Assembly (NCBI GenBank): GCA_905250885.1
Contig: CAJNOQ010002818.1
Span: 1-22,534 of the forward strand
Reading direction: 5' to 3'
Length of the DNA: 22,534 nt
Source of the DNA: Didymodactylos carnosus
Lineage: Eukaryota > Rotifera > Eurotatoria > Philodinida > Philodinidae
Shown: piece after piece, positions 1-11,500 of the stretch
Layout of the letters: each line of letters starts with the position of its first letter
Position numbering within the stretch: position 1 is the first letter of the stretch
Notes under the pieces: generated by a model
What the model saw: only the letters and a program-made list of their open reading frames with translations
Database searches by the model: none
What the model was told of the DNA's origin: nothing
Program-made: the position numbers and the translations under genes

Positions 1-4
1 TCAG

Positions 5-126
5 TGAGGAAAGGGTTCTGAGAGCCTTGGAAGTGATATTCGTGATCACCGCGAAATTCTCTATCGAATGGTGTATGAAGTGTCGAAAAATAAATTTCAC
101 TGCAAGGCTGCCCTGGGTGCATCTTA
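5..126 (+). CDS. possible partial 3'-terminal exon, unknown protein
   Basis: The window opens with TCAG, which could be a splice acceptor. The next ~120 bases are visibly richer in G and C than the AT-rich DNA that follows. One frame, with codons starting at position 8, is open until TAA at 124-126. It gives a hydrophilic, protein-like tail of 38 residues that includes DHREILYRMVYEV and ends KAALGAS. An in-frame TGA lies at 5-7, so this frame needs an acceptor further in than TCAG, and none is obvious. A second frame (EERVLRALEV...) also stays open past this stop. I do not recognise a family. It could equally be a repeat fragment. Confidence 0.25.
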
Positions 127-664
127 AATATATATCAAGCATGCATTAATTAACATTTCTTTTCATCTCTTATTTTCATGTTATTCTAATCACTACTTAT
201 ACTACAAACTCAGTTCGTTATTTTACACGACCTAATCCATCCATCTACAGTATGGCCTACCCTATTTGTCTATCTCTTTTTTTTTCTTTAGAATTGTATG
301 ACTTGGCAGTACAATATTATTCTCTCTATTAAAATGATGTCATTATCATTTTTCTCTTCCTCCCTCTCCCTCACATGATCCACGTACGAATAATCACATG
401 CCTATATAATTTTCTTCTCGTCCTTTCAACTACGTAACTATATCACGTATATATCATCTGACAAGTTGTCAAAATGATGCTTATAGATGCCGAAGAGAAG
501 AGAATATATAATGATCACGAGTGCGATGCAGACATAAAAATGGATCCAACCAAAACGGAAAAAAAGAATATAACCTTTTTTCTTCAAAAATCTGCGAAGA
601 AAGAACGACGAATGTATATTTACACGATGACCTATTTGGCGTTGGATGAAAGAAAATAAAAATC

Positions 665-688
665 GAGAGAGAGAGAGAAAGAGAGAGA
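665..688 (+). repeat. (GA)n microsatellite
   Basis: Slightly interrupted GA dinucleotide run: seven GA units, then AA, then GA units again. A pyrimidine-rich CTCTCTCTCGCTCTCTC patch lies near 914-935. Such tracts are common in invertebrate promoters and UTRs. No function can be assigned from sequence alone. Confidence 0.8.
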
Positions 689-978
689 ACGTGTGACTGT
701 TTGTATGTGTGGCGCTTTGTTTTTCCATCTAGAGGAGAGAACACGCATCATTATTACTGTACCATCATCATCAGAAACCAAAAACTAATTTATTGATACA
801 TATATATATATACATAGAATAGGATTTTATTAAACAATTAATTCAAGTCTCTTAAAAACTTCTCTCTTCCAATAGTTCATATATCTTTCTTATTTCTCAA
901 TTATTTGAAAAACTCACTCTCTCTCGCTCTCTCAACGACGTTCATCACAAATCTCTCCGTTATTATTTTTTGTTAAAA

Positions 979-988
979 GTAAGTATAT
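979..988 (+). promoter_or_regulatory. candidate 5' splice donor of a non-coding leader exon
   Basis: GTAAGTATAT at 979-988 is a near-ideal donor preceded by AAAA. The nearest good acceptor with a pyrimidine tract in front of a real start codon is at 5394-5395, 14 bases before the ATG at 5410. A first exon of about 700-978 joined across a ~4.4 kb 5'UTR intron is therefore possible. This is inference only; the acceptor could instead serve trans-splicing. Confidence 0.25.
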
Positions 989-3900
989 ATGTGATTTGTG
1001 TCAAAAAAAAAATTAGATCACACATAACGGTGTTTATCAATCGACCTTTGGTTAGATTGAATTTGGACATACAGAATGAGCAACATAAATCAGATTACTT
1101 ATGATCATGACTGATAAAACGATAGTGAGAGATATACATTTGTTGATGTTCTTGATTGTTTTGTTATCTGTTAAATTTGTTGAAACATAGCATATTGTTT
1201 TCTACATTAGTATAAGCACAGTCTACAAAAATAACATTCTTCTTTTGTTCTATTTTATTTTAACAATACACAATAGCAACATTTCAACATTCATTTTTTC
1301 TCGAAAAAAATCAGCAAGAAAGAGGAGCGTTATAAAATTTTTTTTTTGAAGAAATTTAAGAAGAACTTGACCCTGAGAGTCCCTCTTGTATACAGTACGC
1401 TGTTCTTCAAACAGATAAAAATAAGAATAAAAGTGTTAGTAGTAAATGAGACAAATTGTATATGCTATCCTAGTGTCATCGATAAATATATCTTTTTTAA
1501 AAACTTGATTTTTGTTGAAGAACCCTACATTCAAAGTGGGTACACTTTTCAATCATAATCAGTGAACAACTAGAGAAATTTGAAAATCACGCCCACAATA
1601 TTCACGAGAAGCAATTTTTCTGAATGAACTGACTGATTCGGCTAGGTTTTCACATTGTAAAAGAAAAGTCTCTGAAGAACTACTCTTTTCAATTAATTTT
1701 TGTATTGTGGAGAAATTATCTTTTGTAAATCAAGTCCATCTTTCTCTATTTCATATATATATAGACTTGTCAATTTTTACCTAGTCAAATCTAAAATTAT
1801 TGATGAACAACCACAAAGAACGCTAGTAATACTGATAAAAGTGATCTCATAACTGTATAAAAAAAGCTGTTAGAAATATTCTAAAAGTGAATTCTAGCAC
1901 ATCATGGTTTTTTTTCTCTAGAAAATTGTAATCGAAGGTCGAGAAATAATATTAATGGGTCTATTTAACGCACATACACATAATAAAGAGAAGAGAAATA
2001 CAAAAGATGGTGAGAGATGATAGGAAAGGCATAGTTATAATTCTAGTGGGAAAGTAATTTTGAATAATGGTCAAAGAAAATAAGAATTTTTTCGTAAATT
2101 TTGTATGAATAATGTCGAATGTTCTTTTTTTCTATTCAAAACCGCTATTACACTAACAAAGTTAAAAGAAATATTTACAAAGTCGTTTGTTTTATTCACG
2201 AGCACCTGTAATTAATGAAAGAAAAAAAAAACGTGAAGGACACGTGAGACATTTTTTACTAAACAATTCGTTCTTTTCTGATGAAAAATGTGTAGTTTCC
2301 TTGATTTTTTTGCATCGTTTTAATTAATTTTTATTGTTATATCTCGACAAACGTTTATTGAGAATCAAAGAGAAACTGATTACACGAGAATATGGGACGT
2401 AACTTATTTTTACTTTGTAACATAATAATTCATTTTTAATATCGCTTTTCATTACTGTTAATGACGTTGACCCGGACAGTCAAAGTCTTTTCTTTGATCG
2501 ATAAACGAACATAGGAAAATCTTGTGTAGAATATACATTTTTGTTTTGACGTGGGATATACATATTTTCTCGATTTTATTCTATACGTTTATCCTATTGA
2601 TTATCGTCTTCGTTTTGTCGCATTATACATTTTCATATCGGTAAAGATATCAGATGCTCGTTCGGTGATTTGATTATACCTCTAACAAAGATTAGGTTTT
2701 GTTTTTATCACATATGGTATTTTATCAGTATTAAGTAGTACTTTCTGTTTCTAATATAAGATATATGGTGCTCTATATGCGTAGCTCTATTTTGATAATG
2801 TCAATGGGTTTGTCTATTTTTCTAAAAAACATATGGCTAATCATTCAGGTGACTTATAGACGTTTGCACGCACATACCATTCCTCAAAAAGGTTGGCCTG
2901 AAACAAGTATGATGATATCTTATTTTTTGACAAGTCTAAGGTACAAAAAAGAAATAGTATAAACGCTCGGAAAACATTGTGGGCATTAGAGGCTATATTT
3001 AACTTTTCTTTCCATACTACTTAGATTGATAACTCTGTATTGTCTACCATTCTTAAACTATGAGTAGTAAATAAGTTTTTCTATTATATGATGAATTGAC
3101 AGTTATCGTTTTCTCTGGCTTAACAGGTTTTTTTTGTAATACCATTTCGATAGTCGCCTGTTGAAAAAAAATGCGATGGTAGTTGTGAAGCTAATAGGAT
3201 GTACTAAGAAATTTTCATGGAGACGAACACTTGCTTAAGGTTATCATCAATATTGAACGTAATGTCGATTTCTGAAACCGATGTACACATATTTACACTG
3301 ATGAATATGAGTAATCTAGTCTTCGTTTATCTTGTTTTGAGCACTACTATTATTAGAAATATTTCGATACACGTCTACTCATTTTATTGCTGATGTAATT
3401 TCACAATTATGTCTGATGCAACTCCTTGCGCAGTATATAAAATTGTGAAAGAATCATTGAATATGATGTTCATTAAGTTTTTCTATATAGGGTAAGATGC
3501 GTTATCAATTCTTAGTCAGAAATGAATAAGAGAAAATACATCAATAATCTTTGTATTTAAAGTAGTCAAAATTGATTTCTTTTTCTTTATATACACTCAC
3601 AGGGTATTGTTTGTAAATCTCAGATCATCTGCCAAACAACAAAAAAAGAAAATCGTTTTTATTATGAAAAAGACCGTACACAAACACAATGAAAGTAATA
3701 ATTTTCATCTGTTGTGTTGTTGTTATTACATTTTAGCTTTCTTTTTATAAGAGAAAAATAAATGACTTTTATCATCATTAAGTCGATATGCCGCTTATCA
3801 GTATGGCTTATACGAGATATATGAAGAAAAATGAGTTTGATGTTTTGTCAGTTGTTTTGTCACCACTCATAAGTTAAGTTCTATTCAAAATCTAGAAAGT

Positions 3901-4299
3901 TTTGCGAGTTAAGTTATGTCAAGATTCTCAAAAGTACATGTTTTATTCTCTATTATCTTGACACCGATATTGTGGAGTAAATGACCTATACTAAAGAATA
4001 ATCCGGTTGTGTCTAAAAGTTTATGTTGCCGAAAAACATGTTTTCAAAAAGAAATGAAAATTTTTTCTCTCTACTTGAGACCGGATAGAGGAACGAGCCT
4101 AGATGACGACTTGTTTGTGTAAAGCTTTTAATGTCAATAATTAGATAAATGTTGGAAAACATTTTATTTTCACAACAACCGTTACTTTACACTTCTTACC
4201 ATGTTTTTCTCGATCACTTAAACAACTTTTTTGCATTGCAGTCTTATATACTTCTTTTATTCATAGTTAACAGACTCGTTTGTTGTACAAACGTTAAGT

Positions 4300-4873
4300 A
4301 CCGAAAATATAAAAATTCAACAGGTTTTTATTTTTGTATTTTTATACATGATTGAATAGAGCGCATCGAGCTGATTCATAAAATATGTGTTTTAATGTTT
4401 GAAAAAATTATTTTCATGTCGAAAAATTGAAAATACTTGAAGGATCTAAATTTTCGAAAAACGCTTCGATTTCAAAAAATTGAAACTTTTTTCTTTTTCG
4501 TCCTTCATACATTTTGAAAATATTTTTTTCAGATTCAAAATTAAAAACTGAGTATGAATCTGATGTTTGATCGAGGTTGACGTCACCTCGATCAAATATC
4601 AGATTCATACTCAGTTTTTAATTTTGAATCTGAAAAAAATATTTTTTCAAAATGTATGAAGAACGGAAGAGAAAAAAGTTTGAGTTTTTTAAAACCGAAA
4701 CGTTTTTCGAAAATTTAGATCCTTCAAGTATTTTCAATTTTTCGACATGAAAATTATTTTTTCAAACATTAAAACACGTATTTTCTGAATCAGTGCTCTA
4801 TTCTCGATGCGCTCTTTTCAATCATGTAAAAAAATGCAAAAATAAAAACTTGCTGAATTCTTTTCAAATTTCG
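4300..4873. mobile_element. large foldback (inverted-repeat) element, ~570 bp
   Basis: Two arms of about 280 bases (4300-4577 and 4585-4873) are imperfect reverse complements around a 7-base loop TGACGTC (4578-4584). The innermost stem, TGATCGAGGT (4568-4577) against ACCTCGATCA (4585-4594), is perfect. Pairing continues through CTGAGT/ACTCAG blocks, the GGATCTAAATTTTCG blocks and the CATGATTGAA/TTCAATCATG blocks, out to AATTCAACA at 4314 against TGCTGAATT at 4851. The arms differ by substitutions and by one ~11-base indel near the right arm's TGCTCTATTC. No clear target duplication is visible at the fuzzy outer ends. The small open frame inside it (4414-4608, minus) is a by-product of the palindrome. 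It is most likely a foldback transposon or MITE; a local inverted duplication is the alternative. Confidence 0.85.
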
Positions 4874-5393
4874 ATCATCTTATACTTTTCGAAGTAGTGC
4901 AACTTCATTTCTTTCATGTGTTTGTAAATAACTTATATCATACTCTCTAGTTTAACTTGGAAAGATTGATTCTACTGAACCTGTTTTATGTATTTTCTAT
5001 TGTCTTTTATCTAAGAAACGCAATAATTTGTCTGCGTCACATATGAAATTTATTTCTTTTTAAATATACTAAGTTGTAAGATAATACTTGTTAATTTCGC
5101 TTTAGAATGATAAGACACATATGGACAGAGATGCGAAGTAATTTATTTTACTCTCTGTTATTTTTTTTTTCTTTCTAAAGAGTCATATGATCAGAGCAAC
5201 TGTCAGAATTTAAAAGATCAATTTTTTTTAAAATACAGACAGTGGAAAAGTATGAAGACAAATGGATAAAATTTGCTTTCTTGTAATATTATAAAAAGAT
5301 AGCGGACTGTCTAGTTGAATTTTTTATTGTTTTCACTATTTGGATTTAGTTATTATTACCTTTTATCATATATTTTCATCTTCTCTCTTAATT
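4874..5393. other. AT-rich non-coding stretch before the first gene
   Basis: Nothing gene-like is visible. The stretch carries T tracts and ends in a pyrimidine-rich run (TTCTCTCTTAATTAG) that forms the acceptor just upstream of the start codon at 5410. Confidence 0.5.
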
Positions 5394-5395
5394 AG
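5394..5395 (+). promoter_or_regulatory. splice acceptor in the 5' leader (cis or spliced-leader)
   Basis: The AG of TTCTCTCTTAATTAG lies 14 bases before the ATG at 5410. The pyrimidine tract and TAG resemble the acceptors of confirmed introns in this window. It may end a 5'UTR intron or accept a spliced leader. Confidence 0.45.
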
Positions 5396-5409
5396 AACAC
5401 AAAAGCAAA

Positions 5410-6691
5410 ATGTCTGCTGCTGTTATGAAACAATCATCATCATCAGTTCTAAATTCAAATAAAAAATCATCATTTAATTCAAATCAAATGACAGAAAGTT
5501 GGATTGTCATCGATGAACAAATTGAATCCGATTATGTTCTAATTGATAATGAACAACAACACGAACATGAACATTTTGATTTAATTACACAACAAGAATC
5601 TCATACCGGTGAAGAAATAAAAGAACAACAAGAAAAACAAATTATCGAACTACAACAAAAAATTCAAGATTCTCAAGATGTTGTTGTTAAAGAAAAACGA
5701 AAAATATCACCAACAAATATATTACAACAAACTTCAACAGCAACAATTAATGGTGCGGGTAATAGTAAAAAACGGAAATGGAAATTATTAGCACAATTTT
5801 CTTCACAAGGAATTAAAAATGCAGCACATCATCTAGGTATGTTCAAATTAGAAAATATAAATATTAGTTAAAATTTTTGCATTTTTCCTCTCAGTAATCA
5901 TATGAAAATTTCTTTTTCTCAACTATTACAGAACTAAATATCCGTATTCGAGATATTTACATTGCTACACCGATGAGAAATTATCTCTATCTGATAGGAT
6001 AATTTTGTCTTCAAATCAGTTGCATTAGGCGTTGTGCTTTGAATAGAAAGCAGGTAAATAGGAGGAGGTGGAAGGTAAACAATTGTGTAAAGAATCACCA
6101 ATTTTTTTTTGTAAAATATTTTAAGGTTAGCAATTTGATTTTTTATTCTTTATTTTTGCATTTGCAATCCAAAATATAATATTGTAAGATAGAAGCAGTG
6201 ATCAACTTTCAAACTAGTTAGAAAGTTAGTATGCCTTGATTAAGTGTCTGTCTATAGAGGGCTGAAGCAATTCGTCGAACTAATCTTCTAATCATAGCTA
6301 TAACTATGACCGTCCTCAGACATTATTAACTGCATAGAAACTATTGAGCCATTCAAAGCTGACTGTTCACACCAGGAATGAGATGCATTTCTTCATCGTA
6401 ATAGTTAACAAATACCTGACAATTGCCTGAATTTTATTTAGTGGACGGGATGCACTGATAATCACTTGATTGTTAGTTTCAAAACTGTGTGATAAAAAAT
6501 AATTTATCTCGATTTCTATAAAGAAAATTAGAATAGAATTGAAATTTTATTGATTCTGAAAATGTTTATATTTTAATCAATTATTATCTACAATTAACTT
6601 CTATTTTTTTTATTTAGATAATTATATCGTCGATTCAAATCAACAATTATTTGATAAACGTGATTTATTAAAAAAATTATGTGGAGCATAG
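5410..6691 (+). CDS. unrecognised acidic/Gln-rich small protein, two exons
   Basis: Exons are 5410-5836 and 6618-6691, joined across a 781-nt GT-AG intron (GTATGTTC...TTTATTTAG). The join keeps frame and gives 166 residues ending KKLCGA-stop. I do not recognise a named family. Visible features: a Ser/Asn-rich start; two similar short motifs, ESWIVIDE (about residues 29-36) and SDYVLIDN (about 40-47); a Gln/Glu/His-rich middle likely to form a coiled coil (EEIKEQQEKQIIELQQKIQD); a basic KKRKWK cluster (about 119-124) that could act as a nuclear signal; and a helical C-terminal end. The two W/Y-x-x-I motifs next to acidic residues look like LC3-interacting (LIR) motifs, which is inference. Without splicing, exon 1 would read on to a stop at 5869-5871 and give 153 residues. 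The ATG at 5410 is the first in frame after the acceptor at 5394-5395. AATAAA occurs at 6712-6717 and 7300-7305. Confidence 0.7.
5837..6617 (+). other. 781-nt intron of the gene at 5410
   Basis: GTATGT donor and TTTTTTTATTTAG acceptor. It is much longer than the 50-105 nt introns elsewhere in the window. I see no second gene or clear transposon in it. Confidence 0.6.
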
Positions 6692-6735
6692 AAATCAATT
6701 TAACTCAAACTAATAAAACCCCTTCATATAGATTA

Positions 6736-6762
6736 GATGATGATGATGATGATGATGATGAT
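6736..6762 (+). repeat. (GAT)9 microsatellite in the 3'UTR
   Basis: Nine uninterrupted GAT units followed by AAT GAT, starting 45 bases after the stop codon of the gene ending at 6691. It lies outside the reading frame. Confidence 0.9.
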
Positions 6763-7299
6763 AATGATGCACGTTTGTTTTAGTGATGCCATTCTGTATA
6801 TAGACTATGTGTAAATAGAGATATTTATAATAAGAACAAAATAGAATAACATTGTTGTTTATAGTCATTAAAAAGAAAAAAAAAAAAGATAATTTGCTTT
6901 TACTTCTAAAACTTTAAACTATTTTCGTTGCGATTTTTTATATTTTTTTTTTTCGGCTTTTTTTCTTTTTAAATATTCCTATTCTATAGTTGAGTACAAC
7001 TGTTTATGTGTATATAGAGCATCAACATCAGATACTTGTATGTGTGTTTGTATGTGTATAAAATATATCAGAGTCTATGTGTAATCGTGACTATTTGTGT
7101 ATACTATTTTCTGTACGCGTATTTTTTGACTTTTTTTGTATAATGTGTTGTCGTTTTTGTTGTTTTTTTTTTTGTTCTAAGGAAACTACTTGTATTATTT
7201 CTGTAGAGTTTTTTTTTTTGTCGTAAGAGAGGTATTTAAGAAAAAAAGAGTATTTGGGTAAGAGAGAAAATTTTCTATTATGCTATTATACTAAGTTAT

Positions 7300-7305
7300 A
7301 ATAAA
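7300..7305 (+). terminator. candidate polyadenylation signal AATAAA
   Basis: AATAAA sits about 610 bases downstream of the stop at 6691, after a T- and A-tract-rich 3'UTR-like stretch. A closer AATAAA at 6712-6717 is an alternative. Confidence 0.35.
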
Positions 7306-8561
7306 TAAAAAAATAAGTGTTAGTTAGAGAAAGAAGGGAAACAGAAATTCTACATGGCAATATAAAGACAATTGATAATAACAAAAGACAGACATTTTTG
7401 TTATAAGTTGTTACTATTCAAAAACATAACTGAAATAGAAAATTCGTTATAAATTAGATTAAATTATTAATGTATTCTAATGAGAAGACAAAAAAAGTTC
7501 TGTGATTATTATGGCTAGAAATAATTTGTTCTTTGATTTTCCAGTTCTATCATGTTCACGATATAGACACGTTTTGAATAGAGATGAAATAATTGATGGT
7601 CAATCTTTTTCTAAAAATCTATTTGTAAACATACTCATATTGTGTAGTTTGTTTCAAAAATTAGTCTTATGATACTTTTCATAAAAGTAATTAATTCGTT
7701 ATTTGTTTTCGTTGTTTAAGTTCTGAATTTTTACGACATCTGAGATTATTTGGATTTGTCTGTTTCACAATCAATAGCAAAAGTTAATAAAGTATAGACT
7801 CTTTTGGAGTAAGTAACAGTAGTAATTCGTGCTTCGAAAACGTGACATTGAGCTTGAACAATGTATTCTAATCGAGTTTTAACAAAGAAGTATGTTTAGG
7901 AGAAGCCTCTGTAATCGCTTGAAAACATAGCAGACTCTCAGGTATGCGACCATCCAGATCTTTATACATCTACTGAATAATGAAACTAAAACTGTCTGTT
8001 TGAAATTGGATGATCGACGACTGTTAAAAAGATCACTTCATTTGATCATTACTTACCACTACGTCCAAAAATACCTTGCAATATCGAGAGTCGATTTAAA
8101 AAACATGTAAAAGTCGTCCCGTATTTTCATCATCTTTTCCAATGAATTTCACCCAAGAAATTTTTTTCCAGATCGACAAAACAAGTGCACAGACTACATA
8201 TCATGTGTTTTTTCGAAAGACTGCATATTCTGAAAAGAGCACTCACTTGACCATGAAAACTTAGAAGTTCTATAACGGAACAAATAATATATTAGAGCCC
8301 GAAACGGATCAGGAAAATACGGTTCCATTATCTCATTATCATGTATCTTTTTGAATCCGGATGCAACCCAGTATCTGACTTCAACTCCTTTCAGTTTCCT
8401 TTTGATTCTATGCATTTCACAGTTCGCAAGTATGATTACTTCCTATACAATAGTTCATAAACAAAAGTTCGAATATTTCTGACACCTATGAGTAGTCACT
8501 ATTTACGTTTTAGAGTGTTTTTTGTAGGAGAAAACAGTGATCGTTGGTTTTTTTTCATTCT
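7306..8561. other. intergenic stretch between the first gene and SPATA20
   Basis: AT-rich. The only notable item is a 73-codon minus-strand open frame at 8194-8415 with a fairly protein-like middle (MEPYFPDPFRALIYY). It has no recognised family, no clear splice partners and no further support, so I do not call it a gene. Confidence 0.4.
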
Positions 8562-8563
8562 AG
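8562..8563 (+). promoter_or_regulatory. splice acceptor in the 5' leader of SPATA20 (cis or spliced-leader)
   Basis: A T-rich tract ending TTTTTTTTCATTCTAG puts an acceptor AG 19 bases before the ATG at 8583. An in-frame TGA lies upstream of the tract (about 8547-8549), which supports this ATG as the start. The same layout occurs before the gene at 5410. Confidence 0.45.
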
Positions 8564-8582
8564 CTCTTACTTTGTATTTTTG

Positions 8583-11500
8583 ATGGCACAACGTTATACA
8601 AATCGTTTAGCCAAAGAAAAATCATCCTATTTACAACAGCACGCAAATAATCCGGTTGATTGGTGCGTCAATAAAATTATTTTTTTCCATTTATTCGTTT
8701 TATTTTTACAATAAAGCTTGACACATCTCCAAGATTTTAATTTTTCAGACTTTTTTGCGCAGGTATGCTTGGGGAAATGAAGCATTTAAAAAGGCGAAAG
8801 ATGAGAATAAACCAATATTTTTATCAAGTAAGCTTGATTCTTTAAAAATAATCTAACATTGAGAAAGATTTTTTCGTATTCTAGTCGGATATTCGACGTG
8901 TCACTGGTGTCATGTAAATGATTTTGATCCCTTTATCTCATATAAAATGATATTTCCCATTATTTTTTCAGGTTATGGAACATGAGTCATTTGAAAATCC
9001 CGAAATAGCTGATATTTTAAACAAATATTTTGTTTCCATAAAAGTTGATAGAGAAGAACGACCAGATGTTGATCGAGTGTATATGACATATCTTCAAGTA
9101 AACTTTCACTCATATTTGAAGAAATTGTATATTTTTCTTTGTTTTCTTGTTTTAGGCCACACAAGAAGGAGGAGGATGGCCACTCTCTTGTTTTCTAACG
9201 TCAAAATTACAACCGTTTTTTGCTGGTACTTATTTTCCCCCCGATACACGATACTATGGACGACCGGGTTTCAAACAATTATTAACATCAATTAAAGATA
9301 CAGTATGTTAAATTGTTTTACATTTCTTAATGATTTAAATTGTTATTGTCAATTTAGTGGGATAAAAAGCGTGATGAAATTGAAAAGGGTAGCAGTGGGA
9401 CAATAAATCAATTGAATGAAGCATTGTCAGCAACATCGATTGCATCAAATTTACCCTCAACTAATTGTATTCTAACATGTTTTAAGTATTTTGCCAATGA
9501 TTTTGATGATTTACATGCAGGATTTGGCACAAAACCCAAATTTCCACAACCTGGTAAACACTCAAATGGTTATCTTATAAATATTAATTCTATTTGCTGT
9601 TTTGTTATAGTTAATTTAACATTTTTATTAACATGTGCTTCGTTGAGTCATCAAAAAGGCGAAGATCCAAGTATAGCACAATTAGCCGTTGATATGGTGA
9701 AAACTACACTCAAACAAATGTCATTAGGTGGTATTAACGATCAATTAGGCAAAGGTTTTCATCGTTACTCAACCGATGAAAAATGGCACGTTCCACATTT
9801 TGGTCTGCTTTAATAAACAGCGTAATTATAATAGAATTAGTGAATAATTTTCTCATTTATAGAAAAAATGTTGTATGATAATGCACAATTGGCAACATCT
9901 TATGCTGATACCTATGCTGTATGTAGAAAAAGTCTCTGAGACGATCGAGAGTCATAACGATGTTGTTTTGTTGCATTAGATAACAAAAGATGAATTGCAT
10001 GCTCAAACACTACGCGATATTTTATTTTATGTTGAACATTATTTACGGCATGAACAAGGTGGTTTTTATTCAGCTGAAGATGCCGATTCGTTACCAACAA
10101 AAGAAGCAAAGAAGAAAAAAGAAGGTAATCATATTTCTCTGGGTAATCAAATTTCTCTATCAGAGAAATAATACTGATTCTTATGAATAAACTAAATTTG
10201 TTTAACGCATTTTGCTTTCAAGGTGCATTTTATGCATGGCATTATGATGATCTTCAAAAATTATTATCAGAAAAAATATCTGATCATACCCATGCTGACG
10301 TATTTTGTCACTATTTTCAATGTAAGAAAAATGGAAATGTTGATCCAATGCAAGTAAGCTGTTTATAAATTTCTTCTTCCTTGTCTTACGTATCTCTTAT
10401 TTCAGGATCCTCATGATGAGTTAAAACATCAGAATATTTTAATAACAAATGGTGATACAGAAGCAACTGCTAAACATTTTAATATAACTAAAGCAGAAGT
10501 CGAACAAATATTAGACCAATCAAAACAAATTTTATTGAAACATCGTGAACAACGTCCAAGACCCCATCGTGATGAAAAAATCTTAGCAGCATGGCAAGTT
10601 ATTCGTTAATTCAAAACAATTTGCCGTTATAATCAATATTTTGTCATCCAAACTTTTACATTTTTTTCAATGTTTTAGGAATGGCTTAATGATATCCGGT
10701 TTTGCCAGAGCGGGTGCTGTGCTACAAGAACAAAAATATACGAAAATAGCCGAACAAGCACTCGGTTTTATACGACAAAATATGTTTAAAAATGATCGAT
10801 TATTGAGAGCATGTTATATTGGAGATAATAACAAAGTTGAATACACGTAAATTTACTTATATCCATAGCAAAGTATTAGAATGAAACAGATTTTAAATTA
10901 CATATATGCAGTAGACTGTATTATGTATAGTAAAAGCCAATAGGTTAAGCCTCTTTGTAGTTTTGGTTTGCTGCATCGCTCGATAAAACTCAAATTCTAG
11001 AGAACCAAGTGTCCGAATGGAATCAAAAATAATTTTCTGTCAACATTGCTGACTTTGACTGTTACGTGTCTTTAGTAATTTGCACACAGTTATGCAAAAA
11101 ATTTAATGAGAAGTTCAGAGATGTTTCTATTCTTCGAGTAATGTTTATTCGACACGACCACATTGTTCACAATACCTTTATGATTGATTACAGAGGCTCA
11201 GCTTGCTATAGTTTGAATTTTACAGAGCGCTGATTTTCATGCACATTAGGCTCTGATTCAAAACTCGTTGATCTAATCAAATTCTTTTTCAGTTTTCTTT
11301 TGGTTATCAGAGCGAAAAAGTCAAAACTCTAAAGTCACTTAAAGTTTTAGCTCTCACTTTGTGTATGTGAAGAGAAATTGTTCTCAATTTCATATCTAAC
11401 AAAAGTCAATTATCTAATCATTTTGGGTATTCTTTTAGTTCATCGTTAGTAAATGGATTTCTTGAAGATTATTCTTATGTGATTCAATCAGCTATTGATT

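Larger units (their letters stand above)
127..4299. other. AT-rich non-coding stretch upstream of the first complete gene
   Basis: No frame on either strand gives a convincing coding segment. The short open frames near 438-744, 1346-1558, 2765-2962 and 4149-4355 are low-complexity or lack family motifs and exon-like splice borders. The stretch holds T-, A- and GA-rich simple sequence and TA-rich patches such as the one near 800-812. It probably contains promoter and 5'UTR or intron sequence of the gene at 5410, but no defined promoter element can be supported. Confidence 0.5.

Noticed and set aside
438-744. Overlapping open frames on both strands
   Set aside because: Composition is driven by GA/CT and A/T simple sequence; no motifs, no splice context.
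1346-1558. 70-codon plus-strand open frame
   Set aside because: No recognisable motifs and no exon borders; expected by chance in AT-rich DNA.
4414-4608. 64-codon minus-strand open frame
   Set aside because: Lies inside the foldback palindrome and is a product of its symmetry.
8194-8415. Minus-strand frame with MEPYFPDPFRALIYY
   Set aside because: Looks somewhat protein-like but has no partner exons, no family resemblance and no clear borders; kept only as a note.
8973-9164. Minus-strand frame opposite SPATA20 exon 4
   Set aside because: Shadow of the real plus-strand exon carrying REERPDVD.
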